DNA from: Bacteroidales bacterium
GTDB lineage: Bacteria; Bacteroidota; Bacteroidia; Bacteroidales; Tenuifilaceae
DNA length: 64,000 nucleotides
Direction: 5' to 3'
Assembly: GCA_028680705.1 (NCBI GenBank)
Contig: JAQUJY010000003.1
Location: 16,031-80,030 of the forward strand
The position numbers and the translations under genes were made by a program. Shown piece by piece: positions 29,501-39,581 of this stretch; the first letter of the stretch is position 1, and every line of letters begins with the position of its first letter. The notes below the pieces were generated by a model. That model searched no databases, was not told the origin of the DNA, and saw only the letters and a list, made by a program, of their open reading frames with translations.

Positions 29501-30708
29501 CCTTCACTAGCGGAGCTACAACGCTTTGTTCAGGAACAACTGAAACATACGTTGCCACTGCCGATGATGCAGAATCAATTGTATACTCAATTGAAAGTGG
29601 CACAGCAGTGGTTGATTTCACTACGGGAGTGGTTACCAATATCAACAGTGATTTTACCATTAGGGCAACTGCCCATGGTTACAACGGATGTGGCGAAGAG
29701 CTTGTTGATTTAGAGGTTACTGTAAACCCAATACCTGAGCCAGTTATTTCAACAATTGACAATCTTAGTATTTGCACAGGCGATGATATTAACGTAGAGT
29801 TTACGTCAAACATTTCTGGTGCCGAAAACTACCAGTGGTTTAAAAACAATGAAGTAATTACTGGAGCAAATGAATCCTCATACACCGCTACCACAATTGG
29901 AATCTATTCTTTAGAGGTTACTGAAAATGGTTGTTCTGGCCTTAGCAACGAGCTAGAAATTATTCAAATCGATCGACCTGAGCCTATCATTAGCACCGCT
30001 GATCCCCTTGAGTGGACCGAAGGCGAAACTATAAGCGTGAACTTTACGGTTGATATTGCTGCTGCAGATGCATATCAATGGCTACTCAACAGTAATCCAA
30101 TTACAGGGGCTAATGCCGATAACTATTTGGCCTCCGAGGCGGGAAGTTATTCGGTTGAGGTAACCCAACTGGGCTGCCTAGGCACAAGTAACAGCCTTGA
30201 GATTACTACAGTACCCATTGAAACCTTCATAGTGGCTTTTACCGTAACCAACTCCGACAATAATGCTGTTGAAAACGCTGAGATTACGGTTACAGGTTTC
30301 AATCCAATTTTAACCGATGCCAGTGGCGAAGCCACAATTAGCTTACCGAACGGAGTTTATACATTCGAAGTTACAGCAAGTAACTATAAACTATACTCGG
30401 GTGAGTTTGAGATAAACAATACGAATCTCCCTGTAGACATTCAACTTATCGAGGTGGGTATCAATCCAGACCAAATACTTATGGTAAACACATACCCTAA
30501 CCCATTCAAAAACGATATCTATATAACTAATGCTGAGTTGGTAAAAAGGGTAATTGTACTGAATATTGCCGGACAGAGAGTTCTAGAGATTAACCTTGAT
30601 GGTGCTAATAAGGTGAATGCGCAAAATATTAAGCCAGGCATTTATATCGTTAAGCTAATTGAACATGACGGAAAAACAACTATCCATAAAATGATAAAAA
30701 GATATTAG
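26524..30708 (+). CDS. Large secreted surface protein with SBBP-like and Ig/PKD-like repeats and T9SS type A sorting domain
   Basis: Signal peptide (probable start at internal Met ~26557/26560), repeated GGTGNDKVL/DGFIAKYN-type segments, Ig-like repeats, C-terminal NTYPNPFKNDIYI...GIYIVKLIEHDGKTTIHKMIKRY. Confidence 0.9.
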   Translation: MIVQIKTAKNRMMKILLFSLIFFCIAFQVTRTSGSNWDFALHLSGDGNTEINTVEYFFDAQFIAGQFSGNLNFSNSSIVLNSTTNAAFVAKVQGGNLIWANKIGGTIGTINGSTIDTEGNFYVIGAFDGICTFYSQNPADNVDLISAGDNDGFIAKYDGNGNLIFAWQVGQSATRNRSYDAVIDDNGNIYVGGFWRGGTITFSPTITLDYSSSYTWSEGYLVKYLPDGQIDWVKHLKGGDGGAARIDGGLSIGYNQDIIASGAFRKSMIVDAIEVTANLSGTQDQFLISFSQNGTTNWIRTITNASVVSPGNTICTDPSGIYASGTFNLVALFNNSTGLDPYSVTTRGAYDGFIAKYNYNGDIIWLKQVGGTGNDKVLSLNAKNSVLSSSGYFSGTTLIGESIPTQDTLVSQGFQDGFLINYSTDGIPLSSVSLGGSKDDETDVTKLTPEGNSIIGGYFLSPLISFGSDEFENTTGTSDGFLAQHINIHILPTISEITCSDANDGALRLEVFGGGQEPYTYELNKVDDTVIDAGTYTGTLNFTDLESGVYRFVVTDALGRIVTKFYHLVAPEPIVIDGTITNVTGCYGNENGEISLSVSGGVGDYTFFWDTPNGYGLVPNAQNQGSLAAGNYVVTITDANGCISSESFEILQPDRINFEGSIVTKNTSSDPENPNGSITLTVNNGIEPYTCSWKGPNGFTSSSQNLASIRGGTYILSFEDANGCQTDTSFNIGDEKLFNAIITQTTNPKCKGGNDGTATVDFENITGGISIVWSNGQTDVLTATNLSVGHYSVTLTDDMGTPGDTSDDVVITLMPVLIGEPDFALGVTPTVTKTTCPADNNGSIQLTVNGWSQPYEYDWSTSDGSGVINGIKDQFGLTVGSYSYAVTDKYGCAVGSSVNLSSNYSAPSFTFDVSPSNNVCEGTEVVFSTSVGFSYQFYINDVPQGDFSSTNTLTITEPADGMRVKAVGMNTAGCTGESEEIVLTVTPNVGIPTFTSGATTLCSGTTETYVATADDAESIVYSIESGTAVVDFTTGVVTNINSDFTIRATAHGYNGCGEELVDLEVTVNPIPEPVISTIDNLSICTGDDINVEFTSNISGAENYQWFKNNEVITGANESSYTATTIGIYSLEVTENGCSGLSNELEIIQIDRPEPIISTADPLEWTEGETISVNFTVDIAAADAYQWLLNSNPITGANADNYLASEAGSYSVEVTQLGCLGTSNSLEITTVPIETFIVAFTVTNSDNNAVENAEITVTGFNPILTDASGEATISLPNGVYTFEVTASNYKLYSGEFEINNTNLPVDIQLIEVGINPDQILMVNTYPNPFKNDIYITNAELVKRVIVLNIAGQRVLEINLDGANKVNAQNIKPGIYIVKLIEHDGKTTIHKMIKRY

Positions 30709-30726
30709 CGCATAGTACATTTAACT

Positions 30727-30756
30727 AAAGGCCTCTGTTTTGCAGAGGCCTTTTTT
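30727..30756 (+). terminator. Rho-independent terminator
   Basis: GGCCTCTG-TTTTG-CAGAGGCC (30730-30750) followed by TTTTTT; flanking AAA/TTT extends the stem. Confidence 0.9.
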
Positions 30757-30784
30757 ATTAGTCCATAATCTTCATCCATTAATG

Positions 30785-30815
30785 TTTGACAATAAAAACA
30801 TAAGGCTTATTTTTA
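30785..30815 (+). promoter_or_regulatory. Candidate Bacteroidota-type promoter for purD (TTTG-N19-TATTTTTA)
   Basis: TTTG at 30785-30788, 19-nt spacer, TATTTTTA at 30808-30815 (one mismatch to TAnnTTTG), 23 nt before ATG at 30838. Confidence 0.55.
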
Positions 30816-30837
30816 CACAAAATAACCCAAACACTTA

Positions 30838-32127
30838 ATGAATATTCTTTTACTTGGATCGGGGGGCAGAGAGCATGCATTAGCCTGGAAAATAAACCAA
30901 AGTCCACTTCTAAAAAAACTCTACATCGCTCCTGGAAATCCAGGAACTCAAAATTTAGGCGAGAATATCAATCTTTCTCCCAACGACTTTCAGCAGGTAA
31001 AGCAAGCCGTAATTAAATACGGTATTTCAATGGTAGTTGTTGGGCCCGAAGATCCTCTGGTAAATGGTATTCACGATTTTTTCCTGTCCAACAATGAACT
31101 AAAACATATCCCTGTTATTGGCCCAACTAAAAAAGGCGCCATGCTAGAAGGAAGTAAAGATTTCTCGAAAGGTTTTATGGTTCATCATGGAATACCTACA
31201 GCTCGCTACCAAAGCTTTAAGGCACAGCATAAGAATGAGGCCATACGCTTTTTAAGCGAACTAAAATCGCCATACGTACTTAAAGCCGATGGTTTAGCAG
31301 CTGGTAAAGGAGTGGTTATCTGTGAAAGTTTAAGCGAAGCAAAAGAAAATTTAAACTATTTTTTTGATGGTGCTTTTGGCGAGGCTGGTAAAACAGTGAT
31401 AATTGAAGAGTTTTTACATGGTGTCGAGGTTTCGGTATTTGTGCTAACCGATGGGAAATCGTACGTAATTTTGCCCGAGGCAAAGGATTACAAAAGAATT
31501 GGCGATGGCGATACCGGCCTAAACACGGGTGGTATGGGTGCTGTTTCGCCTGTGTACTTTTTCGATTCAAATTTCAGGTTAAAGGTTGAAGAGAGAATTA
31601 TTAAACCAACCATAAAAGGGCTTAAAAACGAAGGTATTGATTATAAAGGATTTATTTTTGTTGGGATAATGAACGTAAATGGCGAACCTTACGTAATTGA
31701 ATACAACGCGCGAATGGGCGATCCTGAAACTCAGGCTGTAATGCCTAGGCTTAAAACCGATTTGCTTGAATTATTTGTAAAAACAGCAAATCAAGAATTA
31801 CATAACGCCACAGTTGAGTTTTACGATAACGCCACAGTTGCGGTCATCCTTGTTTCTCAAGGATATCCAGGTACATACAAAAAAGGGATTGAAATATCAT
31901 CTACAAACAGCGAACCTCAAGCGATAACATTTCATGCCGGAACGGTAATCAACCCTAACGGAACCTTGGTTACCTGCGGTGGTAGGGTAATGGCCTCAGT
32001 GGGCATTGATAAAGACCTAAAGGCTGCACTTAACATTGCATATAGCAATGCTAGAGGAATAAACTTTGACGGGAAATACTATCGTACCGATATTGGAAAA
32101 GACCTTCTCAAACAAGACCTACCATAA
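30838..32127 (+). CDS. purD: Phosphoribosylamine--glycine ligase
   Basis: MNILLLGSGGREHALAWKI; VVGPEDPLVNGI; YVLKADGLAAGKGVVI; YNARMGDPETQAVMPRLKTDL. Confidence 0.97.
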   Translation: MNILLLGSGGREHALAWKINQSPLLKKLYIAPGNPGTQNLGENINLSPNDFQQVKQAVIKYGISMVVVGPEDPLVNGIHDFFLSNNELKHIPVIGPTKKGAMLEGSKDFSKGFMVHHGIPTARYQSFKAQHKNEAIRFLSELKSPYVLKADGLAAGKGVVICESLSEAKENLNYFFDGAFGEAGKTVIIEEFLHGVEVSVFVLTDGKSYVILPEAKDYKRIGDGDTGLNTGGMGAVSPVYFFDSNFRLKVEERIIKPTIKGLKNEGIDYKGFIFVGIMNVNGEPYVIEYNARMGDPETQAVMPRLKTDLLELFVKTANQELHNATVEFYDNATVAVILVSQGYPGTYKKGIEISSTNSEPQAITFHAGTVINPNGTLVTCGGRVMASVGIDKDLKAALNIAYSNARGINFDGKYYRTDIGKDLLKQDLP

Positions 32128-33110
32128 TGCTGCTAAAATTTTTCAAAGGTTTGACTCCTGCCATTCTTGCAACAATAATACTCACTTCACTTCTGATCTG
32201 GGGCAAATCACTATTCTCACCGGAGGTCTTTAGTTTCTACTTCGATAATTACCCAATGCCTCTCTATGTGCTCATCAAAAGTCTGATGGGTGAACATACC
32301 CTGATTGAAAAAATTGTAGCACTAATAATTACAATAGCATCGGCATTATACCTTATCCAGCTAAACACAAAGCATATTCTTATTAAATACAGAACCTATC
32401 TTCCTGTTTTGCTTTATATTATTTTCACATCGAGTTTTATACCCTTGCAGCGTATTAACCCCGCTGTTTTCGCATCGCCATTTCTCATTCTAGCAACAGA
32501 CAACCTATTAACTTCGTACGAGAACAAAAACTCCTTAAATTACTTTTTTAGAGCCAGTTTTTATATAGGAATTGGGTCGATGATATACTTGCCATTAACG
32601 GTCTTTATTGTTTTGGCCTTTATTTCACTTATTATACTCAACAACACGGGAATACGACAGTGGTTCGTCGTGCTATTCGGGTTTATCACCCCTTGGACTT
32701 TCGCATTTATCTACTATTTCATATGGCACAATTCTGGCACAATTCTTTTCAAAATTATCGAACAATCGCTACTTCCCATAGGCGAAAACATTTTTCACGG
32801 AGTAGCATTTACTATTTTCTACTCTTTTATTGGTCTTCTGTTAGTTATTTCGCTGCTCTTCCTTTTGGGAAATCTGCCTACACAAAAAATAAATATTCGT
32901 AAGTACTATAGCCTTTTTATTTGGATGGTTCTCTTCTCTGCAATAATTTTTCTGTTCTCATCCTTCAGCTCTATTGAGATGGTTTACTTAGCAGCTATCC
33001 CATCAACGTTTATTGTTGCAAACTACTTTACATTCGCAAAAAACAAATTTTGGCCAGGGCTATTCTTTTCGGTAATGCTTGTTCTGGTCATACTTATTCA
33101 GTTCTTCTAA
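32127..33110 (+). CDS. Polytopic membrane protein, DUF6427-like
   Basis: Multiple hydrophobic TM segments; start overlaps purD stop by one base; family name from memory only. Confidence 0.6.
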   Translation: MLLKFFKGLTPAILATIILTSLLIWGKSLFSPEVFSFYFDNYPMPLYVLIKSLMGEHTLIEKIVALIITIASALYLIQLNTKHILIKYRTYLPVLLYIIFTSSFIPLQRINPAVFASPFLILATDNLLTSYENKNSLNYFFRASFYIGIGSMIYLPLTVFIVLAFISLIILNNTGIRQWFVVLFGFITPWTFAFIYYFIWHNSGTILFKIIEQSLLPIGENIFHGVAFTIFYSFIGLLLVISLLFLLGNLPTQKINIRKYYSLFIWMVLFSAIIFLFSSFSSIEMVYLAAIPSTFIVANYFTFAKNKFWPGLFFSVMLVLVILIQFF

Positions 33111-33168
33111 TAAAGCAAAAAGGCCACCGATACTTCGATAGCCCTTATTTTATTGTATTTTAATACCT

Positions 33169-34218
33169 CTATATAATAAGCATGGCATCGCCATAGGTTC
33201 CAAACCTGTACTTCTCCGCTATGGCCACTTTATAAGCATCGAAAAGAAAATCATACCCCGCAAAGGCAGAAACCATCATTAGCAACGTAGAGTATGGTAA
33301 ATGAAAATTGGACACCATTGCATCGGGCACACTAAACTCATAGGGAGGAAAAATAAATTTATTGGTCCAACCAGAAAAAGGCTTTAAATAACCCTCCGTT
33401 GAAACCGAACTTTCGAGGGTTCTAAGAACTGTTGTCCCTACAGCACAAATTTTGTTTTTCCGCTCCTTTGCCTCATTAACTATCTTTACAGCATCATCGA
33501 GTATACTAATCTGCTCCGAGTCCATTTTATGCTTGGTTAAATCCTCAACATCTACGCTACGGAAGTTACCAAGACCAACATGAAGAGTTATTTCAGCAAA
33601 ATCAATCCCTTTAATCTCGAGTCTTTTAAGCAGTTCGCGACTAAAATGCAAGCCAGCGGTTGGTGCTGCAACAGCCCCCTCGTGCTTAGCAAATATTGTT
33701 TGATATCGTTCTTTATCCTCGGGTACAACGTCTCTTTTCAGAAATTTTGGAAGAGGAGTTTCACCCAATCGGTGGAGGATATCCTTAAACTCCTCGTACG
33801 GACCATCAAACAGAAACCGCAAGGTCCTTCCACGGCTTGTTGTATTATCAATTACCTCGGCAACCAGTACATCATCCTCACCAAAGTACAACTTATTACC
33901 AATCCTAATTTTTCGGGCAGGGTCAACCAGAACATCCCATAAACGTTGCTCTTTATTGAGCTCTCTAAGTAGAAAAACTTCTATTTCGGCTCCTGTTTTC
34001 TCCTTGTGGCCATGTAACCGTGCAGGAAATACCTTGGTATTATTGAAGACCATCACATCGCCATCATCAAAAAAGTTGATAAGGTCTTTAAACAGATGGT
34101 GCTTAATTGACTTGTCTTTGCGGTTAATTAACATTAAACGCGACTCATCCCTATTCTCTGAGGGAAACTTGGCAATAAGCTCTTGGGGAAGGGTGTACTT
34201 AAATTGGGATAATTTCAT
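33169..34218 (-). CDS. queA: S-adenosylmethionine:tRNA ribosyltransferase-isomerase
   Basis: [75 protein letters not shown]. Confidence 0.97.
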   Translation of the reverse strand: MKLSQFKYTLPQELIAKFPSENRDESRLMLINRKDKSIKHHLFKDLINFFDDGDVMVFNNTKVFPARLHGHKEKTGAEIEVFLLRELNKEQRLWDVLVDPARKIRIGNKLYFGEDDVLVAEVIDNTTSRGRTLRFLFDGPYEEFKDILHRLGETPLPKFLKRDVVPEDKERYQTIFAKHEGAVAAPTAGLHFSRELLKRLEIKGIDFAEITLHVGLGNFRSVDVEDLTKHKMDSEQISILDDAVKIVNEAKERKNKICAVGTTVLRTLESSVSTEGYLKPFSGWTNKFIFPPYEFSVPDAMVSNFHLPYSTLLMMVSAFAGYDFLFDAYKVAIAEKYRFGTYGDAMLII

Positions 34219-34354
34219 TTACTAAAAAATTTGGTTTGCAAAGGTAGCTATAAAACCTTAAAAAAGCATCTTAATATCACCTATAATTCTAACGGGACTT
34301 CGCTGATAACTAGGAAAATCGAACAGAAATGTTGACATATAGGCACTGTGCCCC

Positions 34355-35089
34355 TTATACGTAACAATTTTGTTTTTGTTGCAAAAAGTCTATTTTTTTC
34401 TCAAAAGCGTCTAGGGTCATTGCGTTTTCCACCTTCATGTCCCCTATTGCGGTTCGCTTTAAGCCCACCAAATGCGCTCCCGAGTCTAGTGCTACACCCA
34501 AATCACGGGCTAATGCTCTGATGTAGGTCCCTTTACTGCATCGTACCCTTACAGAAATTAGTGGAAGGTTAAGGCTAATAAGTTCGATTTCGTGTATAAC
34601 AATTGGTGAAGGATTGAGCTGCATATCTACCCCTTTACGGGCAAGCTTGTAGGCTCGTCCTCCATTAACAAATTTAGCAGAGAATAGCGGTGGAATCTGC
34701 ATCTGATTTCCGATAAATTCCTGAAGGGCAATTTTTATCTTATCCTCATCAATATGATCAACCGGGAACTCTTGGTCGATTTCTGTTTCCAGATCGTAAG
34801 AGGGAGTTGTTGCACCAAGGCGAATATCTGCCACATATTCCTTTTCCATTTCTTGGAGTTCGGACACCCTTTTAGTAGCCCTGCCAGCACATACTATCAG
34901 CAATCCAGTGGCTAAGGGATCGAGCGTACCAGCATGGCCTACCTTAATCTTTTTGTACCCAAGCCTATGGTATAGCAAGGAACGTACTTTACTTACCACA
35001 TTGAATGAGGTCCACTCTAGGGGTTTGTCGAACAGCAAAACCACCCCCTCTCTCCAATCAGTATCTTTATCGAATGTAAACCTCATCAA
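34355..35089 (-). CDS. truB: tRNA pseudouridine(55) synthase
   Basis: LLFDKPLEWTSFNVV; KVGHAGTLDPLATGLLIVCAGRATKRV; SKGTYIRALARDLG. Confidence 0.97.
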   Translation of the reverse strand: MMRFTFDKDTDWREGVVLLFDKPLEWTSFNVVSKVRSLLYHRLGYKKIKVGHAGTLDPLATGLLIVCAGRATKRVSELQEMEKEYVADIRLGATTPSYDLETEIDQEFPVDHIDEDKIKIALQEFIGNQMQIPPLFSAKFVNGGRAYKLARKGVDMQLNPSPIVIHEIELISLNLPLISVRVRCSKGTYIRALARDLGVALDSGAHLVGLKRTAIGDMKVENAMTLDAFEKKIDFLQQKQNCYV

Positions 35090-35097
35090 CTATTAAC

Positions 35098-35889
35098 CTA
35101 AAGGATAAATGAAACAATGGCAATTGTTGCCACAACCACACAGTATAGCGCAAACCAAATTAAACGATTCTGGTTAATGAGCTTTATCATAATTTTACAT
35201 GCAAAAACCCCTACTACAAATGCGGATATAAAGCCCACAAAAATTGGAAGCACACCAGCGCCTGCCTCAGATGAGAAACTACCTGACATAATATCAAGGA
35301 AATTTGCACCAAGTATGGGGATAAGCACCATTAGAAAAGAAAATCTGGCAACTTCTGGTCGACGCTTTCCCAGCATTAATCCGGTAGCAATTGTTGCTCC
35401 CGAACGTGAGATGCCAGGTATTACAGCAATTGCCTGGGCAACTCCAATAATAAGAGCATCACGAAAAGTTATATCTGTTTCCCGCTTACGCTTAATTACC
35501 GTTGCTAAAGTAAGTAGGATAGCGGTTACCAAAAGCATAAAACCCACCAGTAGTATTTTACCGCTAAAAAGACTCTCGACACTATCCTTAAAAAAGACTC
35601 CAACAATTCCAACTGGAATCATTGAAACAGCTATGAGTGCAATAAACTTGGTTTCCTCGTTCCACCTAAATTTGAAAAATCCTTTAATAAGCGATACAAT
35701 ATCTTTCCAGAAAACAACTATAGTACTTAGTACGGTTGCACCATGAACCGCAACTGAGAAACTGAGACTTTCCTCAACGTCAACACCAAGTAATACTTTG
35801 CCAATTTCGAGGTGTCCGGAGCTGCTAACGGGCAAAAACTCTGTTAGCCCTTGGATTATTCCAAGAATCAATGCCTGAATTACATCCAT
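35098..35889 (-). CDS. uppP: Undecaprenyl-diphosphate phosphatase
   Basis: ALILGIIQGLTEFLPVSSSGHLEIG; VIPGISRSGATIATGLMLG. Confidence 0.97.
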   Translation of the reverse strand: MDVIQALILGIIQGLTEFLPVSSSGHLEIGKVLLGVDVEESLSFSVAVHGATVLSTIVVFWKDIVSLIKGFFKFRWNEETKFIALIAVSMIPVGIVGVFFKDSVESLFSGKILLVGFMLLVTAILLTLATVIKRKRETDITFRDALIIGVAQAIAVIPGISRSGATIATGLMLGKRRPEVARFSFLMVLIPILGANFLDIMSGSFSSEAGAGVLPIFVGFISAFVVGVFACKIMIKLINQNRLIWFALYCVVVATIAIVSFIL

Positions 35890-35898
35890 AAGTTTTGA

Positions 35899-36165
35899 TT
35901 ATTTTTTAGTTTTGGGCTTCTTCATTATGGCATAAATCTGAAAGATGAACCCAAAAAGCACCATTAAAGGAGCTAGGGTAATCCGCCTAAAGCTGAAAAT
36001 TCTTTCATCAAATACATTTGGGTCATCGGACCCTCCGCCAATCATAAGTATAAAACCAACAACAATTATTAGCAAACCAATAAGCATTAGCTTATAGTTC
36101 TCTTTTGCCAACGGGAAACGCCCATGTAACTCCTCTGTGGGTTGGTTTTGGTTTTTCTTAGTCAT
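35899..36165 (-). CDS. DUF3098 family small membrane protein
   Basis: NYKLMLIGLLIIVVGFILMIGGGSDDPNVFDERIFSFRRITLAPLMVLFGFIFQIYAIM, two TM helices; conserved position between uppP and ftsX. Confidence 0.87.
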   Translation of the reverse strand: MTKKNQNQPTEELHGRFPLAKENYKLMLIGLLIIVVGFILMIGGGSDDPNVFDERIFSFRRITLAPLMVLFGFIFQIYAIMKKPKTKK

Positions 36166-36182
36166 ATTTTATCTTTTAATGC

Positions 36183-37058
36183 TTAATAGTACAAATCGTC
36201 AACCTTTAACTTAAGATATTTTCTTACAGCAAAGAAAGTTGAAAAGGAATTAATTACAAGACCAGCTAACACAACTAGTCCAAAAATTATTGCTAAAAGT
36301 TCTACCTGTCCAAAATTAATCACCTCATAAAACTCATTCTGAATTAAGTAGATAACCCCAGAGAGTAGAGCAATTGCCAGTATTGATGCATAAAAGCCAT
36401 GCGCTAATCCCTTTATGAGGAATGGACGGCGAATAAAGCCCCATGTGGCACCAACTAACTTCATGGTATTTATCAAAAATCTTTTTGAGTAAACCGATAA
36501 CCTAATGGTATTGTTTATTAAAACCACCGCGATAAAAAAGAGCAAAAGTCCAAAAAGTAAAATAATACCACTTATTTTCCTTACGTTATCATTTACAAGG
36601 TTTACCAACGACTTTTGGTAAAACACCTCCTTTACTGGGCGCAGCGCCATAAGTTCATCCTCAATTAACCTGATACTATCGGGGTTTGCATAATCGGCGT
36701 TTAGCCTAACCTCAATGGATGAGGATAGTGGGTTATAACCCAAAAATCCCATAAAATCTTCGCCCAGTTCTTCCTGAAGTTCCTTTGCTGCCTGGTCCTT
36801 TGAAATAAATTCAGTTAGCCTGACGTATGGCGAGGCATCGAGAGTTTTGCGCAAAAAATTGGCGTCAACCTCGCGCATATCATCATGAAGGATAACCGAA
36901 AAGCCAATGCTTTCTTTTACAAAATCGGACAACCTTTTGGCGTTAAACAGCAAAAGCATTAGTATGCCCAACATGAACAATACCAAAGAATTGCTAATTA
37001 TCGACGATAGGTAAGAACTCCGTATCCTCCATTTAGTGCTTCTCTTTTCGAGCTTCAT
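36183..37058 (-). CDS. ftsX: Cell division permease-like protein FtsX
   Basis: N-terminal TM, extracytoplasmic FISKDQAAKELQEELGEDF segment, IRLSVYSKRFLINTMKLVGATWGFIRRPFLIKG and C-terminal TMs. Confidence 0.93.
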   Translation of the reverse strand: MKLEKRSTKWRIRSSYLSSIISNSLVLFMLGILMLLLFNAKRLSDFVKESIGFSVILHDDMREVDANFLRKTLDASPYVRLTEFISKDQAAKELQEELGEDFMGFLGYNPLSSSIEVRLNADYANPDSIRLIEDELMALRPVKEVFYQKSLVNLVNDNVRKISGIILLFGLLLFFIAVVLINNTIRLSVYSKRFLINTMKLVGATWGFIRRPFLIKGLAHGFYASILAIALLSGVIYLIQNEFYEVINFGQVELLAIIFGLVVLAGLVINSFSTFFAVRKYLKLKVDDLYY

Positions 37059-37109
37059 AGTAAGTGCAAAGTTAGCTTATCAAATACAAAGAGGTTCAGT
37101 TTATTGAAT

Positions 37110-39530
37110 TTAATTTTTACGACTCCACTCTTCAAACAATCCTTTTCCGACGCAGCCCAAAGCAGCCAAAATAATTAGCAGCGATGCTGCCATATCGATG
37201 CGATAACCAATGGCAAACATTTTTGGTTTAAACTCAAAAACCACCTCATTGGAACCCGCTGGTAAAAGCATTGCCCGCAAAACATAGTTTGCCCTAATGT
37301 GCTCAATCTCTTCCCCGTTCACTGTTGAAACCCATCCTTTAGGATAGTAAATATCTGAAAATACGGCAAGCCGGGGCTCCGAAAGCGTATAATTATAAAC
37401 TAATCGATTCGCTCTATAATCTGCCAGATAAATGGTATCCCCAAGGCTAGCAGGTGCATTATACTGCTCAAGTTCTTCAGCAAAATCACGATTAACAATG
37501 GCCGTTTCTAGTGGCTTAAAGTTATCCAGTGCAACTATTTCCTCATCGGCAGAACCTACAATAAGAGCAGAGTTTACAAACCATGCATTACCCAAAGCAC
37601 CTGGGTTATACCTAGCAATAGGCCCCTCATCGATTAAGTAGCGGGTATTTAGCATATTGAGCACTGCGGGATTATTTCTAGAAATATGATAATCAATTAG
37701 CTCTTGGAATCGCCTTAGTTTTGCACCGTGATACCCTCCAATTGACTTGTGATAATAGGACGTGCTGGCATCGTTAAACGTGCTAACCGCTCTATTGTAC
37801 ACACGGAAATAGGTTGTTGTATCGGCCAAAATTTGCCTATCGGCACTGGATGCCACAAAAGGGTTGGTTACCTTCGATTTTGGCACAAAATTATCGTCAC
37901 TCAAATAGCGCTTGTCAACAGTCCACATATCAGCAATAACCAGTACACCCAGCAGCCCAATAAAGTATGCAGGTTTAATCTTCTTGAGGTAAAAAAGAAG
38001 AACAGCACCGCCAGTTAGGAGCACAAATACCAACGAACGAAAAGCATCAGCTCGCATCATGGATTGCCTGTCTAACCTCACAGCATCAAACATCTCGGCA
38101 GGGAAACCAGAAGCAATGTATCTGCTATCAATATCAGCCTGAAAACTGAATAGCGAACCTCCCAGCACTATAAATATCAAGCACAAGCCAGCCACAATAC
38201 CCAACGACCATTTAAAGCCATTCATAAACCGTTCTTTGCTTACTTTACCATTAAAAATCTCTCTAAGTCCAAGAAATGCTAAAAGCGGCATGGTAAACTC
38301 TGCTACATAAAGTATCATTGAAACTGTTCGGAACTTGTTGTATCCGGGGAAATAATCAAGAAAAAAATCTGTGAGGGGCATAAAATTCCTACCCCAAGCC
38401 AGCATAATTGTTAGTAAGGTAACCCCAAGTAAATACCATTTCAGCTTATCATCTATCACGAACATGGAAAGCGCAAACAGAAAAATTACTATGGCTCCAA
38501 TATAAACAGGACCCGATGTCATTGGCTGAGGACCCCAGTAAGCTGGCATCTGCGAAACCATAGACCTTGCTTGCGATGGCGGTACCCCGTTCTGTTTTAG
38601 GAACTTGTATGTATGCGAATCGGTTCCAAAATCAGCTGCCGACGCCCCTCCCATTAAATTTGGTATCAGCAAATTTAATGTCTCAACTTTACCGTAACTC
38701 CAAGCTGTTGCATACTCCTTATCAAGGCCTGATGTTCTGTCTTTCTCTTGAGAAGTTAATTCGCTTGCACCCCTAATTGAGTACTTACCTGACTCCCAAC
38801 TAAAGTAAAGCCTTGAAAAGTTTGCACCTACCGCTAGCATTAACGCCAACAAGAGAACTCCCACTCCTTTAGAGAACCTTAAAACTGTTTTCTCTTTTAT
38901 TGCCTTTACAAAAAAGGCTATACCCAACGCTAACATAATAAAACCTGCGTAGTAGGTAATTTGCAGATGCCCTGCATTTAGGTTGAGTCCCAGAAAGAGA
39001 GCAAAAAGTGCAAAGCCGCCAATATACTTGCCCCTAAAGGCAAGGAAAATTCCTGCAATCATTGGGGCAACATAGCTTATAGCATGTATTTTAGCGTTGT
39101 GCCCTGCGGCTATAACAATAAAAAAGTACGATGACAAACCATAGGCAAAAGCTCCCACAATACTAAGCCAAGGATTAACCCCAAGAACAATAAGAAGTAT
39201 GTAAAATCCCACTAACGTAAAGAATATGAAACCGGCGGGTTGCTTTGCCAGTTGCAAAACCTTATCAACCTTTACTAGCAAATTTCCTTTGTACACCGTT
39301 GATATTAGGTAAGCAGGCATTCCCCCAAACATAGAGTTGGTCCAAAGAGGCTCCTCTTCAAATTCAGCCCTATGGTCAACTATCTCTTTTGCAGAACCTC
39401 TAAACTGTTCAATATCGTGTTGGGCAACCCCTTTATCGTATAGCAGTGGAGAAAAATATATGTAAGTGGCTGCAAAAAATAAAATAACTGCAACTACGTG
39501 AGGTATCGTTTTTTTAAAGAAAATATTCAT
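37110..39530 (-). CDS. YfhO-family membrane protein
   Basis: Polytopic; DIEQFRGSAKEIVDHRAEFEEEPLWTNSMFGGMPAYLIS; C-terminal DIYYPKGWVSTVNGEEIEHIRANYVLRAMLLPAGSNEVVFEFKP. Confidence 0.88.
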   Translation of the reverse strand: MNIFFKKTIPHVVAVILFFAATYIYFSPLLYDKGVAQHDIEQFRGSAKEIVDHRAEFEEEPLWTNSMFGGMPAYLISTVYKGNLLVKVDKVLQLAKQPAGFIFFTLVGFYILLIVLGVNPWLSIVGAFAYGLSSYFFIVIAAGHNAKIHAISYVAPMIAGIFLAFRGKYIGGFALFALFLGLNLNAGHLQITYYAGFIMLALGIAFFVKAIKEKTVLRFSKGVGVLLLALMLAVGANFSRLYFSWESGKYSIRGASELTSQEKDRTSGLDKEYATAWSYGKVETLNLLIPNLMGGASAADFGTDSHTYKFLKQNGVPPSQARSMVSQMPAYWGPQPMTSGPVYIGAIVIFLFALSMFVIDDKLKWYLLGVTLLTIMLAWGRNFMPLTDFFLDYFPGYNKFRTVSMILYVAEFTMPLLAFLGLREIFNGKVSKERFMNGFKWSLGIVAGLCLIFIVLGGSLFSFQADIDSRYIASGFPAEMFDAVRLDRQSMMRADAFRSLVFVLLTGGAVLLFYLKKIKPAYFIGLLGVLVIADMWTVDKRYLSDDNFVPKSKVTNPFVASSADRQILADTTTYFRVYNRAVSTFNDASTSYYHKSIGGYHGAKLRRFQELIDYHISRNNPAVLNMLNTRYLIDEGPIARYNPGALGNAWFVNSALIVGSADEEIVALDNFKPLETAIVNRDFAEELEQYNAPASLGDTIYLADYRANRLVYNYTLSEPRLAVFSDIYYPKGWVSTVNGEEIEHIRANYVLRAMLLPAGSNEVVFEFKPKMFAIGYRIDMAASLLIILAALGCVGKGLFEEWSRKN

Positions 39531-39581
39531 GTGAAATGTTTTACAATATACTTAGCTGTAATAATAATGGGACTGAATTAA

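Noticed and set aside
34908-35746. Plus-strand ORFs (62 aa, 209 aa) opposite truB/uppP.
   Set aside because: Low-complexity antisense translations of recognised genes; not supported as coding.
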